In this document: one piece after another, positions 33,447-42,733 of the stretch
How the letters are laid out: every line of letters begins with the position of its first letter
Numbering within the stretch: position 1 is the stretch's first letter
Assembly (NCBI GenBank): GCA_044376515.1
Contig: JBILKV010000001.1
Coordinates: 23,094-87,093, forward strand
DNA: 64,000 bases
Source of the DNA: Chth-196 sp044376515
GTDB lineage: Bacteria > Verrucomicrobiota > Verrucomicrobiia > Chthoniobacterales > Chthoniobacteraceae
Direction of reading: 5' to 3'
Notes under the pieces: model-generated
What the model saw: only the letters and a program-made list of their open reading frames with translations
What the model was told of the DNA's origin: nothing
Databases searched by the model: none
Program-made: the position numbers and the translations under genes

Positions 33447-36068
33447 CTACTTTCGGTTGAAGAGGTCGCTTTGGACGATTTCGTGAAGCATGGATCGCAA
33501 GCCGTATCCCGAGGATTGGGTCCGCTCGAGGATGGAATCGATCACGAGTTCGTCTCCCGCTTCGGTGCTGACGCTGGTAGCGAAGGTGAGAAGTTTTCGC
33601 GCGAGATTTCGAGCCAGAAGTTCCGGGCGCGCTGCCAGCGCATTCTTGTAGGCGCGGACATCGGCCACCTCCTCGCCGGTGGGCAGTTTGCTGCGCGTGT
33701 CCACTGGGGCGCCCCTGAGGTATTTGACCTGACCGTACATTGCGTCAAAAAACGCACGCGCTTCTGAAGTCGGGATTTTCTGTCCGGTCTCCGTGGTGCG
33801 GTAAAAGTCGCGGTAACGGCCGATTGGATCGAACGCCTCGAGGACGAACCCCGGGGGATCGATCTTCTGGTGGCATCCTGCGCAGGTTTTGACGGCCTGA
33901 TGCTTGGCGAGTTGTTCGCGGATGTTGGTGGCACCCCGGGTGTCGGGTTCAATCGAACCCGCATTTGGCGGAGGTGGAGGGGCGGGGGTGCCAGCGATCC
34001 GTTCGAGCAACCAGGCTCCGCGCAGCACGGGCGAGGTGTTGGAACCGTTGGCGGTGACTTTGAGAATGCTGGCCTGCGTGAGAAGCCCCCCGCGCATGCA
34101 GTCCGCCGGGAGTTCGACCTTTCTGAGGGTGGCACCGCTGACGGCGGGAAGGTCGTAATGTTCCGCGAGGCGTTGGTTGAGGAAGGTGTGTCGCGCGGAC
34201 ACAAGCTGCTTTGCAGGGAGATTCCGTTCGATGAGGTCTTGGAAAAAAGCGCGTGTTTCCTTCAGCAGGGAGTCGTGGAGGAGCACGTCCTGGCGGCCGG
34301 CGTGGATGCTCTCGAAATATTCGGGGAAAAGATCGCGGTCCGGGGTGGTGGCGTCGATCTCGCGGAGGTTGAGCCACTGGGCCAGGAAGTCGTGGACGAA
34401 TGCGTTGAACCGCTCGGCTCGAAGGAGGCGTTCGACCTCTTGGCGCATGACGGCGGGTTTTTCGAGTTGGCCGGAGTCGGCGAGTTTGCGGAGCGTCGCG
34501 TCGGGAGCGGTCCTCCAGAGGAAGTAGGAAAGGCGCGCAGCCTTTTCATGGGAGGTGAGCGCTGGGCCCTTCTCCACGAGGAAAAGGAAATCGGGGGAGC
34601 ACAGGACGGCCCGGTGCGCGGCGTTTAGGGCGACCTCCGGGCATTCGCCTTTGGCGAGTCGGTCTGCAGCGATCGCAAGGTAGGGTTCCACTTCCTCATT
34701 TGTGGCAGGGCGTCGAAAGGCGTTCTCAATGAAGGGGCGGAGGATCCTCCCGAGTGTATCCTTGGTGTCGCCGGCGGGCAGGCGGATGGAAAGGGGGTCC
34801 TTCAGCGGGCGAGAGGCGCGGACCGGGCGGAGGATGGAATCCGGGACGCGCGCCTCCTTGGCGATTTCCGCTGCCGGGGCGAGCTGGGTTTGGGTTCCGT
34901 AAAGCAGTTGGTGTCCACGTGGTGGCCAGACCTCAAGCAGCGGGCCGGTGATTTCGAGGGGTTTGACAACGATGGCGGGTCCGACGGTGGCAATGGGCGG
35001 GTTTGGGTTGTTGATGAAGTGCCAGCCTTTGGGAATTTTGTCGGGCTTGTCGGGGAGGTAGACACTGTACCCGGCATCGATGCGGGTTTTCGCCATCCGG
35101 TAGGGCGCGATGATGAGGGTTTCGCCACGCTCGAAGTGGCGGGTGAGTTCGATGGTGCTTTCCTTGAGGTGGCGGGCGTCGAAATGGCCAAGGAGTTCGC
35201 GGCGTTTTCCGCCCGCGGCCACCCAGACGCTGTAAATGAGGTCCTCATTGTGGGTGGTGTCGCGTGCTTCGGTGGTGACACGGATCCGGTAAAGACCCGG
35301 GGTTTCGCGTGTTACGGTTTCAAACTGGCGGAGGGCGGCGGGAACTTCGATGTGGGTGTCGAGGTAGAAGTGGAGGTCCTCGCCGTCAATCCGGCACTGG
35401 AGTCGGTTGTGGGTGTAGGCAGACCACGGCTTCTCAGCTTCGTGGTTGAAGGCAAATCGATGTTCGGCTGTCTCAGTTTTGGCCTGACGCACACTGGCCG
35501 CCTCCAGCGCCCGGTCGGCGGCCGCCATGTATTGCTGAATATGGACGGGGGAGATGCTCAAGGCCCCGGACTGGTTTGCAAAACCGTCGCGAAAATCGTC
35601 CTCGGGGAGAAGGTCGCGCAGGGGAGTCTGAATACCGAGCAGATCATGGACGGTGTTCTCGTACTCCAAGCGGTTCAGGCGGCGGATCCGGACGCGGCCG
35701 GTTTCTCCGTGTCGGGATTGCGCCTCGGAGTGGAGGGCTTTTTTGAGAGCCACCAGCGCGGTTTGTGTTTCGCCCGGGGTGGGGCGGTCCGAGCGGTCTG
35801 CGGGCGGCATCTCGCCGGACTGCACCCGTGCGAGGATACGGCTCCAATCTTTAAAGTGTTCGGTTTTTGAGAGATCGGCTCCGAGCAGGTCTGCGCGGAA
35901 ATCACCTTTGGTCGTTTCGCTGTCGTGGCAGTTGGTGCAGTGTTTTTCGAGGAAGGCTGAAGGCAGTTCGGCGGCCGGCAGAGTTTGTGCGCAGGCCAGT
36001 CCGCTCAAAAGAGCCATGAAACCCAACGACAGGCGGGGAACGAAGCATTCTGGGATCTTGAGTTTCAT
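33447..36068 (-). CDS. DUF1592-type planctomycete cytochrome c domain protein (copy B)
   Basis: 873 residues from the ATG at 36068, which is preceded by GAGAAG and gives a normal signal peptide ending near residue 30; in-frame ATGs at 36086 and 36104 would place charged residues before it. Heme motif CTNCH is at 44-48, RIRRLNRLEYENTVHDLLGI marks DUF1587, and a second motif CAGCH with QKIDPPGFVLEAFDPIGRYR marks DUF1588, followed by C-terminal DUF1585. An insertion of about 80 residues between the DUF1587 and DUF1595 regions makes it longer than copy A. Paired with DUF1552 copy B. Confidence 0.88.
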   Translation of the reverse strand: MKLKIPECFVPRLSLGFMALLSGLACAQTLPAAELPSAFLEKHCTNCHDSETTKGDFRADLLGADLSKTEHFKDWSRILARVQSGEMPPADRSDRPTPGETQTALVALKKALHSEAQSRHGETGRVRIRRLNRLEYENTVHDLLGIQTPLRDLLPEDDFRDGFANQSGALSISPVHIQQYMAAADRALEAASVRQAKTETAEHRFAFNHEAEKPWSAYTHNRLQCRIDGEDLHFYLDTHIEVPAALRQFETVTRETPGLYRIRVTTEARDTTHNEDLIYSVWVAAGGKRRELLGHFDARHLKESTIELTRHFERGETLIIAPYRMAKTRIDAGYSVYLPDKPDKIPKGWHFINNPNPPIATVGPAIVVKPLEITGPLLEVWPPRGHQLLYGTQTQLAPAAEIAKEARVPDSILRPVRASRPLKDPLSIRLPAGDTKDTLGRILRPFIENAFRRPATNEEVEPYLAIAADRLAKGECPEVALNAAHRAVLCSPDFLFLVEKGPALTSHEKAARLSYFLWRTAPDATLRKLADSGQLEKPAVMRQEVERLLRAERFNAFVHDFLAQWLNLREIDATTPDRDLFPEYFESIHAGRQDVLLHDSLLKETRAFFQDLIERNLPAKQLVSARHTFLNQRLAEHYDLPAVSGATLRKVELPADCMRGGLLTQASILKVTANGSNTSPVLRGAWLLERIAGTPAPPPPPNAGSIEPDTRGATNIREQLAKHQAVKTCAGCHQKIDPPGFVLEAFDPIGRYRDFYRTTETGQKIPTSEARAFFDAMYGQVKYLRGAPVDTRSKLPTGEEVADVRAYKNALAARPELLARNLARKLLTFATSVSTEAGDELVIDSILERTQSSGYGLRSMLHEIVQSDLFNRK

Positions 36069-36550
36069 CTTCTCAGGTCGAGTCATAGGACGTGCGGTTT
36101 TCAAATGGGAGAGGTTTTTGATCCGCAGGACGTCAAATGGTGGAAATCGTATTCAATTCCTTTTGCGATGGATGCTGGAGGGGGCACGGCACGCTGGGCT
36201 GCGAAAAAACTAAGCCATCGGAGGATTCCCGAGCCACGAATGTTCGCGGTCTGTGAGATCTGTGCGGTTACTCGGGAGGGCTTTCTGTTTTGGTGGAACA
36301 CCTTTGGCGGAGAGGGCTTTTTTGCTGGCGTCGGGTTGAACGCACGATGCCTTGCTCTCTCTGGGTAACGCGAATGCCGGGGGGGCAGGCGAGCCTTGTG
36401 CCCCACAAACACGGAACCAAGACACGTTTTTGGATGTCCCAGATTTACAGCGTGCATTTCAAATGTCTTGGCGCTGCGGGGAAAGGAGCCCGATGGTGGC
36501 GGGTGGGTTCGCGGCTTGAGTGACGACGGGGGCGCTGTTAAGCCCGCCGC
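36069..36550. other. Divergent intergenic region, no gene seen
   Basis: 482 bp between the divergent DUF1592 copy B and GH13 genes, less GC-rich than the coding flanks. Promoters for both directions are expected, but no convincing -35/-10 pair or operator is visible. No gene supported. Confidence 0.5.
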
Positions 36551-38044
36551 ATGGATCATCCGCTGTTGTACGAGATCAATGCCCGGCACTGGCTCGCCGC
36601 GCTGCGTGAAAAATATCCGGACCGCAGAGGTCTGGATCTGGGCTCGGTACCCGAGCCCGAGCTTGAAGTCTTTGCCAAGAATGGGTTTACCCACCTCTGG
36701 TTGATGGGGGTCTGGCCGACAGGACCATGGTCGAGGGCCGAGGCCCTCCGCCACGAGGAGTTGCGCAGGGAATACGGCAATGCCCTGCCGGGCTGGACTG
36801 AAGTGGATGTCCTCGGCTCGCCCTACGCAGTTGCGGCTCTAGAGACTGCCCCGCACCTCGGGGGGGACGCAGCGCTCGCCCGCCTGCGCGAACGCCTCGC
36901 GATACTCAAAATCAAACTGATTTTGGATTTTGTCCCCAACCATCTGGGGCTCGATCACGAATGGGTGCAATCCCATCCCGAATACTTTGTCGGCCAGCCC
37001 CGACCCTTTGCCGATTCTTTCCCCGTCGAGACCGCTTCTGGAACGCGTTTTCTGGCCCATGGCAAAGACCCGTATTTTCCGGGTTGGACCGACACGGTCC
37101 AACTGGATTACCGCCGGCGAGAGACCCGCGAAGCGATGGCCAGACTCCTCGAGGAGGTGTCTGCAAAGTGCGACGGGGTGCGCTGTGACATGGCGATGCT
37201 GTTGCTCGAGGAAGTGATCCACCGGACGTGGAGTCATGTTCCAGCGGAAACCGAACCGGTCCGTGGCGAGTTCTGGGCGGAGGCGATCGCCCGGGTGAAG
37301 GCCCGGCGTCCCGACTTTCTGTTTCTCGCCGAGGCCTACTGGGATTTGGAGGGGCGGCTCTGCGAACTGGGTTTCGACTACGCCTACGACAAGCGCATGT
37401 ACGATTTCATCGAGCACGACCGCCCTTGGGACATGCAGCCGCATCTTCTGGGCCTGGGCGCGGCCAATGCCCGCCGGGCGCATTTTCTCGAAAACCACGA
37501 CGAGCCGCGGATCGCCGGAAGCGTGGGGCTCGAACTGCACCGGGCCGCGGCGGTGCTCGCCCTCGGTTTGCCCGGGATGAGATTCCTGCACGACGGCCAG
37601 TTTGAGGGCCTGCGCCGCTTTGCGCGGGTGCAGCTTGCGCGCCGCGCCCACGAGCCTGTCGACGAGGCCGTATTCAGGATGTACGCGCAACTGCTCGCCG
37701 CGTTCAAACAGAGCGCCGTGGGACGCGGCGAGTACGTCGTGCTCGCCCCCGAACGCGCATGGCCCGAGAATCCGACCGCGCAGTGCGTGACGGTCGTCCA
37801 GTGGCAGTCGGCGGGCGAGTTGGGAGAGTTCGAGTTGGTCGTGGTGAATCTTGCGCCCCACAACGCACAGTGTTTCGTCCGCATCAGTGTCCGGGGACTG
37901 GCCAATGGCCGCTGGGTCCTTGCCGACCGCCTCGGAACCGAGCGATGGGAGCGCGACGGAACGGAATTAGCCGTACGCGGCCTGTACTTGGACTTGGAGG
38001 CACGGGGAGCGCGGCTGTTCGTCGTCCGCCAAGTCTCTCCCTGA
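36551..38044 (+). CDS. GH13 alpha-amylase-family enzyme, cytoplasmic
   Basis: 497 residues, no signal peptide, so it should act on intracellular alpha-glucan or oligosaccharide. The four GH13 motifs are present: DFVPNHLG (126-133), GVRCDMAML with nucleophile Asp213, FLAEAYWD with acid/base Glu261, and ENHDEPR with Asp317. The C-terminal ~100 residues look like the usual beta-domain. GH13 covers amylases, glucosidases, trehalose/maltose enzymes and sucrose phosphorylases; the subfamily cannot be fixed here. It stands alone, convergent with the aminotransferase gene. Confidence 0.88.
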   Translation: MDHPLLYEINARHWLAALREKYPDRRGLDLGSVPEPELEVFAKNGFTHLWLMGVWPTGPWSRAEALRHEELRREYGNALPGWTEVDVLGSPYAVAALETAPHLGGDAALARLRERLAILKIKLILDFVPNHLGLDHEWVQSHPEYFVGQPRPFADSFPVETASGTRFLAHGKDPYFPGWTDTVQLDYRRRETREAMARLLEEVSAKCDGVRCDMAMLLLEEVIHRTWSHVPAETEPVRGEFWAEAIARVKARRPDFLFLAEAYWDLEGRLCELGFDYAYDKRMYDFIEHDRPWDMQPHLLGLGAANARRAHFLENHDEPRIAGSVGLELHRAAAVLALGLPGMRFLHDGQFEGLRRFARVQLARRAHEPVDEAVFRMYAQLLAAFKQSAVGRGEYVVLAPERAWPENPTAQCVTVVQWQSAGELGEFELVVVNLAPHNAQCFVRISVRGLANGRWVLADRLGTERWERDGTELAVRGLYLDLEARGARLFVVRQVSP

Positions 38045-38129
38045 CGCAACACTCCCAACGCCCGCCGAGGGCGCAGCCTCCCCGGAGACGCACCCTCTCA
38101 GCGGCTTCGTCTGTGGATTTCCCGCGCTG

Positions 38130-39293
38130 CTAGAGCGTTTTGCAGAATTCCTCGATGCGGTCCAACCCCTTCTTGATAATGTCCAGACCGGTGGCGTAGG
38201 AGAGGCGGACGGTACGGTCATCCCCGAAAGCGACCCCCGGAACGACCGCTACGTGGTGCTTCGAAAGGAGGCGCTCGGCAAAATTGGTGGAGTTGAGGCC
38301 AAGGCCGGAAATGTTCGCGAGCACATAGAAAGCTCCCTTGGGATCGACCACGGTGACTTTGGGGATCGCGCTCAGACGCTGCACGATGTACTGGCGGCGG
38401 AGGTCGAATTCGGCACGCATCTCTTCGACTGCGCTTTGGTCTCCACGCAGTGCAGCCAATCCGCCCTGCTGGGCGAAGGAGCAGGGGTTGGAGGTGGAAT
38501 GGCTCTGGATGGCGTCGATCGCCTTGGCGATGGGCTCGGGTGCGCCGAGGTAGCCAAGCCGCCAACCGGTCATCGCGTAGGCCTTGGAGAACCCGTTGAT
38601 CGTGATGGTCAGGTCGTAGGCGGTCTTGGAGAGGGAAGCCACCGAAACGTGTTTCGCCCCGTCATAGGTGAGCTTTTCATAGATCTCATCGGAGAGGATG
38701 AGAATGTCCTCGGTCGCGGCGATCTCGACGAGGGCCTCGAGTTCCTCCTTCGTGTAGACGGAGCCGGTGGGGTTTCCCGGGGTGTTGAGGATCACCATTT
38801 TGGTCCGGGGCGTCATGGCGCTCTCGAACTCGTCAGGCGTCATCTTCCAATCGTTTTCCTGCTTGGTGTGGACGATCACGGGTTCAGCCCCCGCGAGCCG
38901 GACCATTTCCGGATAAGACAGCCAGAAAGGAGCGGGAATGATGACCTCATCGTCCTGCTGACAGGTGGCCAGAATGGCATTGTAACAGGAGTGTTTCGCG
39001 CCGTTGGAGACGATGATCTGGCTCGGCTTGTAGTCGATGCCGTTGTCACGTTTGAACTTGTCAGAAATGGCCTGGCGCAGTTCTGGAATCCCGCTGGAAG
39101 GGGTGTACTTGGTGAAGCCGCCGTCGAGGGAGGCCATCGCGGCCGCCTTGATGTGGTCTGGGGTGTCGTGGTCGGGCTCGCCCGCCCCGAAACTGCAGAC
39201 GTCGATGCCCTCGGCCTTCATGGCTTTCGCCTTCGAGTCGATGGAAAGGGTCAGGGAGGGGGTGAGGATAGTGGCGCGGTGAGCGAGTTCCAT
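38130..39293 (-). CDS. Class I/II pyridoxal-phosphate aminotransferase (aspartate aminotransferase-like)
   Basis: 387 residues, cytoplasmic. Landmarks: KYTPSSGIPELRQAI near residue 65, the NGAKHS segment, NTPGNPTGSVY, LSDEIYEKLTYDG and the PLP-lysine motif NGFSKAYAMTGWRLGY. The pattern fits the prokaryotic I-gamma aspartate aminotransferase group (Asp + 2-oxoglutarate to oxaloacetate + Glu); some members also accept prephenate. The chosen ATG at 39293 begins MELAHRATILTPS; about 45 further upstream codons are open but lack conserved character. Confidence 0.9.
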   Translation of the reverse strand: MELAHRATILTPSLTLSIDSKAKAMKAEGIDVCSFGAGEPDHDTPDHIKAAAMASLDGGFTKYTPSSGIPELRQAISDKFKRDNGIDYKPSQIIVSNGAKHSCYNAILATCQQDDEVIIPAPFWLSYPEMVRLAGAEPVIVHTKQENDWKMTPDEFESAMTPRTKMVILNTPGNPTGSVYTKEELEALVEIAATEDILILSDEIYEKLTYDGAKHVSVASLSKTAYDLTITINGFSKAYAMTGWRLGYLGAPEPIAKAIDAIQSHSTSNPCSFAQQGGLAALRGDQSAVEEMRAEFDLRRQYIVQRLSAIPKVTVVDPKGAFYVLANISGLGLNSTNFAERLLSKHHVAVVPGVAFGDDRTVRLSYATGLDIIKKGLDRIEEFCKTL

Positions 39294-39437
39294 GGCGGTG
39301 AAGAAAACTGGGGTGTCTGGGCTAAGGTGCTTGCTAATCCTTAAGAGTAATACGGCGGAGGGGAACTGCCAGCAAAAGCAGGCATTTTTACGGTCCGCAA
39401 CGGCGAACCGGATCGGTTTGCCGGGCAATGGCGGCCC

Positions 39438-40601
39438 CTAACGGGAGAACCATTCTTCGATGGTGGACTGGAAATTGTTCTCCTCGATCTGGATGATAGC
39501 CATCTCGCGCTGGGCGTTTTCCGGGGCGTCGGAGGCATGGGCGGCGTTGACCATGATGGTCTGGCCGAACTCGCGCCGGATGGATCCGGGGGGCGCTTTG
39601 GCGGGGTCTGTGGGTCCGAGGACCTCCCGGGTTTTGCGCACGGCGTCCACGCCTTGGTAGACGAGGGCGATGCATTTCTCCGTGCCCGGGGTGTTGCGCA
39701 GTTCGGGGGGGCAATCGCTCGGCTTGCGTCCCGCCATGAACTTGACGATCTGCTCCCAGTTTTCGCGTCCGTTGATCGGCCCCAGCAGGTCGCCGAGCTT
39801 TTGTTCGACCTCCGCGGTGATGGGCACCCCGAACTCCGCCTGAAGGAGTTTCGCCGCCTGTTCTCCGGAGCGTCCCCGGAGCTTGTCTTGGAGGACCTCC
39901 AGCACAGGGCCGTAGAATTGCTCGGCCTGTGCCACGCTCATCCGGTGCACCTTGAAGCCGACGATATACAAGCCGGAGCGGGCGAATACATCCATCACCC
40001 CGCCGGGGCGGGTGCTTGGAACGCGGAAATTGTCCGGTTTAATGAGCACCAGAGTCTTTTCCACCTGGGCTCCCGCAGGAAATTGAATCGCCGAATCGAG
40101 GATGCCGCCCTCCTCATCGGAATGCCTCGCCCACAGCAGCAGGTCCGCCTTGGCGCTGGCTGCGTTTTGGGGGGCGAAGGCCGCGGGCTCAAAGTAGGTC
40201 ACGTTGCCCTGCGCGTCCGTAACGTAGTCTCCGAAGGTATCGCGGATGGTTTGGCCGGCGGGGTCGTCATGGAGGATGTGGCCCACGGCTGCGCGGATCT
40301 TCTCAACCGCGTTCTCCCCCTTGAAAACCAGCATCAGCACCCGTGGTCGAAGATTCTGAGCGGGAGAAAAATTTTCCACGACGTACCGGCGCAGGCGCTC
40401 CTGAACCTCCACCTGCGTTGCGCTGCCTTCCCCCACGAGGGTGGCTGCGTACGCGTCCACCAGTTCCTGGGAGGGGCAGAACATGCGGGCCGCCACCAAA
40501 TCCAACGCGGTCCGCGAGATCAGGCGGGAAAGGATGGCACCCGTCCGGCTTTTGCGGATGGAGTAGGGGGTGACGAGTACGTAGGAAAGTTCTTCGGCCA
40601 T
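39438..40601 (-). CDS. Double-domain nucleoside-diphosphate-kinase-like protein
   Basis: 387 residues, about 2.7 times a normal NDK. The C-terminal copy (about 180-375) looks active: EKTLVLIKPDNF, REVLGPTDPAKAPPGSIRREFG and NAAHASDAPENA with the phospho-accepting His355. The N-terminal copy (about 5-170) keeps the outline (YVLVTPYSIRKS, a GHILHDDPAGQTIRDTFG segment, WARHSDEEGG) but lacks the Lys of IKPD and the Asn of NxxH, so it is probably not catalytic. NDK transfers the gamma-phosphate between nucleotides. Both halves also carry insertions relative to the 140-150-residue enzyme. The start ATG at 40601 has an AT-rich leader without a Shine-Dalgarno site. Confidence 0.85.
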   Translation of the reverse strand: MAEELSYVLVTPYSIRKSRTGAILSRLISRTALDLVAARMFCPSQELVDAYAATLVGEGSATQVEVQERLRRYVVENFSPAQNLRPRVLMLVFKGENAVEKIRAAVGHILHDDPAGQTIRDTFGDYVTDAQGNVTYFEPAAFAPQNAASAKADLLLWARHSDEEGGILDSAIQFPAGAQVEKTLVLIKPDNFRVPSTRPGGVMDVFARSGLYIVGFKVHRMSVAQAEQFYGPVLEVLQDKLRGRSGEQAAKLLQAEFGVPITAEVEQKLGDLLGPINGRENWEQIVKFMAGRKPSDCPPELRNTPGTEKCIALVYQGVDAVRKTREVLGPTDPAKAPPGSIRREFGQTIMVNAAHASDAPENAQREMAIIQIEENNFQSTIEEWFSR

Positions 40602-40718
40602 AAAAAATAAGGGCCCGCGCCCAAGATCCGGAGGGCTGCAGGTGGAGGCCCTGGATCGGCCCTCGCACCTCTGCCCGTCCGGATATTCAACGCAGGCGGT
40701 TGGTCCCTGCCCGCAACG

Positions 40719-40735
40719 TTGCAAGATCCTTGCAA
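40719..40735. promoter_or_regulatory. Perfect 17-bp inverted repeat, possible operator
   Basis: TTGCAAG-ATC-CTTGCAA in the 304-bp divergent region between the NDK-like gene and the Tat oxidoreductase gene, overlapping a second 10-bp palindrome GCAACGTTGC at 40713-40722. Position and symmetry suit a dimeric regulator binding site; no regulator gene is adjacent. Confidence 0.35.
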
Positions 40736-40905
40736 AATGATGGGTGTCAGGGGGGCGGAACCCTAGAGGCCGGGGGGGGGGCAGTCAATGGATTTTTCCC
40801 GGCCGCAGACCAGCGGTCACGGCCCGAGAGAAAGCGCCTAAGCAGAATAAAGCTTTGGGATACCTTTGCAGGGGCCCATTTGCGATGGTACCCTCGTCCC
40901 ACCCC

Positions 40906-42420
40906 ATGAACACCCCCGTTTCCTCCGCGTTTTCACGTCGTAGTTTTCTTCATACCCTCGCCGCAACCGCAGCGGCCACGAGTCTTCCAGCGCGGGTTTA
41001 CTCCGCTGCCGCCGGTTCGAACGACGCCGTACGTATCGGTGGGATCGGTTTCAATGGCCGCGGTATGGGCAATCTGGCCAGTCTTTTGGAGGTGCCCGGG
41101 GTGCGCGTGACGGCGCTCTGCGATGTGGATTCCGCGGTGCTCGAGCGGGGACGCAAGCAAATGGAAGAGAAAGGGCAGACAGTGCAGGTGTACTCCGACT
41201 TGCGCCGGCTCCTCGAGAGCAAGGAGGTGGATGCCGTGATGATCGCCACGCCTAATCACTGGCACACGCTGGCGGCAATCTGGGCGATGCAGGCGGGCAA
41301 GGATGTGTATGTGGAAAAACCCGTCACCCACACGCTCTGGGAGGGCAAGCAACTGGTGGCGGCAGCCCGAAAGACCGGGCGCATCGCGCAGTCCGGCACG
41401 CAGAGCCGCTCATCGGTAGGCCTGCAGGAGGCGCGTCTCTGGCTCAACGAAGGCCACCTCGGCAAGCTGCTTTGGGCGCACGGCACTTGTTACAAGCGCC
41501 GGCCCAGCATCGGCAAGGCGAACGGACCGCAGGCGGTCCCCGCCACGGTGGATTACGACCTGTGGTGCGGCCCTGCCTCCAAGGGCGAACTTCGGCGCAC
41601 CAAGCTGCATTACGACTGGCACTGGATCTGGGAGACTGGGAACGGCGATTTCGGCAACCAAGGCGTTCATCAGGTGGACATCGCCCGCTGGTTCATGGGC
41701 GAGAACGGAATGCCTCCCAGTGCCATGAGTTTTCTCGGCGGCCGGTTCGGGTATGACGACGATGGCGAGACTCCCAATTCCCAACTGGTTTCGTTCCAAT
41801 ACGAGAAGGCACCGCTTTACTTTGAGGTGCGCGGCCTTCCCTCGGCGACCGGTTCGAAGGAGATGGACAATTATCAGGGGTCCAGTATCGGCGTCGTCCT
41901 GCAATACGAGAAGGGACACGTGCTGATCCCGAGCTACTCCGCTGTGATCGCCTTCGATTCCAAGGGAGAAATCGTGAAGCGTTGGGGCAAGTATACGCTC
42001 CAAGGTGAGACGCCGGAGGCAAAGCCTGCAGCGCCCACGCCCACGGCAAAGGCCGACACGCACCACGCCAACTTTATCCGTGCCGTCAGAAGCCGGAAGG
42101 CGTCTGAACTCAACTGCAACGTGCGGGAGGGCGAGTTGTCCTCGGCGCTTTGCCACCTTGCCGGCATCTCCCACCGGTTGGGTTCGCAACTGGCTCCCGA
42201 CGCGATCCGCGAGCGGGTCAAGGCCGATGCCCACGCGGTCGAGTCGCTCGGCAGGCTGGGAGAACATCTCAAACGCAACGACGCGCTGCCCGAAAAGGCG
42301 GTGTTCGGTGTTCCCTTGAAGTTGGATACGGCCAAGGAGATCATTGTCGACAACCCGGCCGCCTCCGAACTTGCCCGTCGGAAAGACCGCGCTCCATTCA
42401 CCGTGCCGGACTTGGCCTAG
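40906..42420 (+). CDS. Tat-exported Gfo/Idh/MocA-family oxidoreductase (second)
   Basis: 504 residues with twin-arginine signal SRRSFLHTLAATAAA. Rossmann motif IGGIGFNGRGMG; EKP motif VYVEKPVTH; NWHT-type ATPNHWHTLAAIWAMQAGKD. The C-terminal part carries GNGDFGNQGVHQVDIARW, typical of the large PVC/Bacteroidetes exported subgroup. Likely acts on sugars or sugar derivatives in the periplasm with bound NAD(P); substrate unknown. It differs in length and sequence from the family member at 15.4-16.6 kb. I chose the ATG at 40906 since it immediately precedes the Tat signal. Confidence 0.88.
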   Translation: MNTPVSSAFSRRSFLHTLAATAAATSLPARVYSAAAGSNDAVRIGGIGFNGRGMGNLASLLEVPGVRVTALCDVDSAVLERGRKQMEEKGQTVQVYSDLRRLLESKEVDAVMIATPNHWHTLAAIWAMQAGKDVYVEKPVTHTLWEGKQLVAAARKTGRIAQSGTQSRSSVGLQEARLWLNEGHLGKLLWAHGTCYKRRPSIGKANGPQAVPATVDYDLWCGPASKGELRRTKLHYDWHWIWETGNGDFGNQGVHQVDIARWFMGENGMPPSAMSFLGGRFGYDDDGETPNSQLVSFQYEKAPLYFEVRGLPSATGSKEMDNYQGSSIGVVLQYEKGHVLIPSYSAVIAFDSKGEIVKRWGKYTLQGETPEAKPAAPTPTAKADTHHANFIRAVRSRKASELNCNVREGELSSALCHLAGISHRLGSQLAPDAIRERVKADAHAVESLGRLGEHLKRNDALPEKAVFGVPLKLDTAKEIIVDNPAASELARRKDRAPFTVPDLA

Positions 42421-42662
42421 GGGAGGTTCTTCCGGGAAAACCACCCTTCGAGCGGGGTTGTTGATTCGCAAGGCTCTGGGACCTCAGGGATTTTGCCTGC
42501 CTCGCGGTGGGATTGGACGTCCTGCCCAAAGGGGGGAGGGCGTCCCGCCCGACACCTCGAACGTGCTGGCGGGATTCCTCTCTCTCGCCCTCGCAGTCAA
42601 GATGGCTGACCAGTTCGTTTGGAAGTACCGTCCGGCGACACCCAGGACGTACCACACGACGT

Positions 42663-42720
42663 CTGCCTACACAGGCAGAGTGTCAGGTAACCGACACTGG
42701 CTGAAACGTCTGTCCCAGAC
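42663..42720. terminator. Cluster of three consecutive stem-loops between convergent genes
   Basis: Within the 313-bp gene-free gap 42421-42733 lie CTGCCT-ACAC-AGGCAG (42663-42678), GTGTC/GACAC (42680-42684 with 42693-42697) and GTCTG-TCC-CAGAC (42708-42720), all with perfect arms. Being palindromic and placed between convergent genes, they could end transcription from both sides, though no U-tract follows. The rest of the gap holds nothing recognisable. Confidence 0.4.
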
Positions 42721-42733
42721 TCCGCCGCTCCCC

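Noticed and set aside
39375..39405. Hairpin followed by a T-run on the plus strand (TGCCAGC-AAAA-GCAGGCA-TTTTT)
   Set aside because: Resembles an intrinsic terminator but has an arm mismatch and points against the direction of both flanking genes, which lie on the minus strand.
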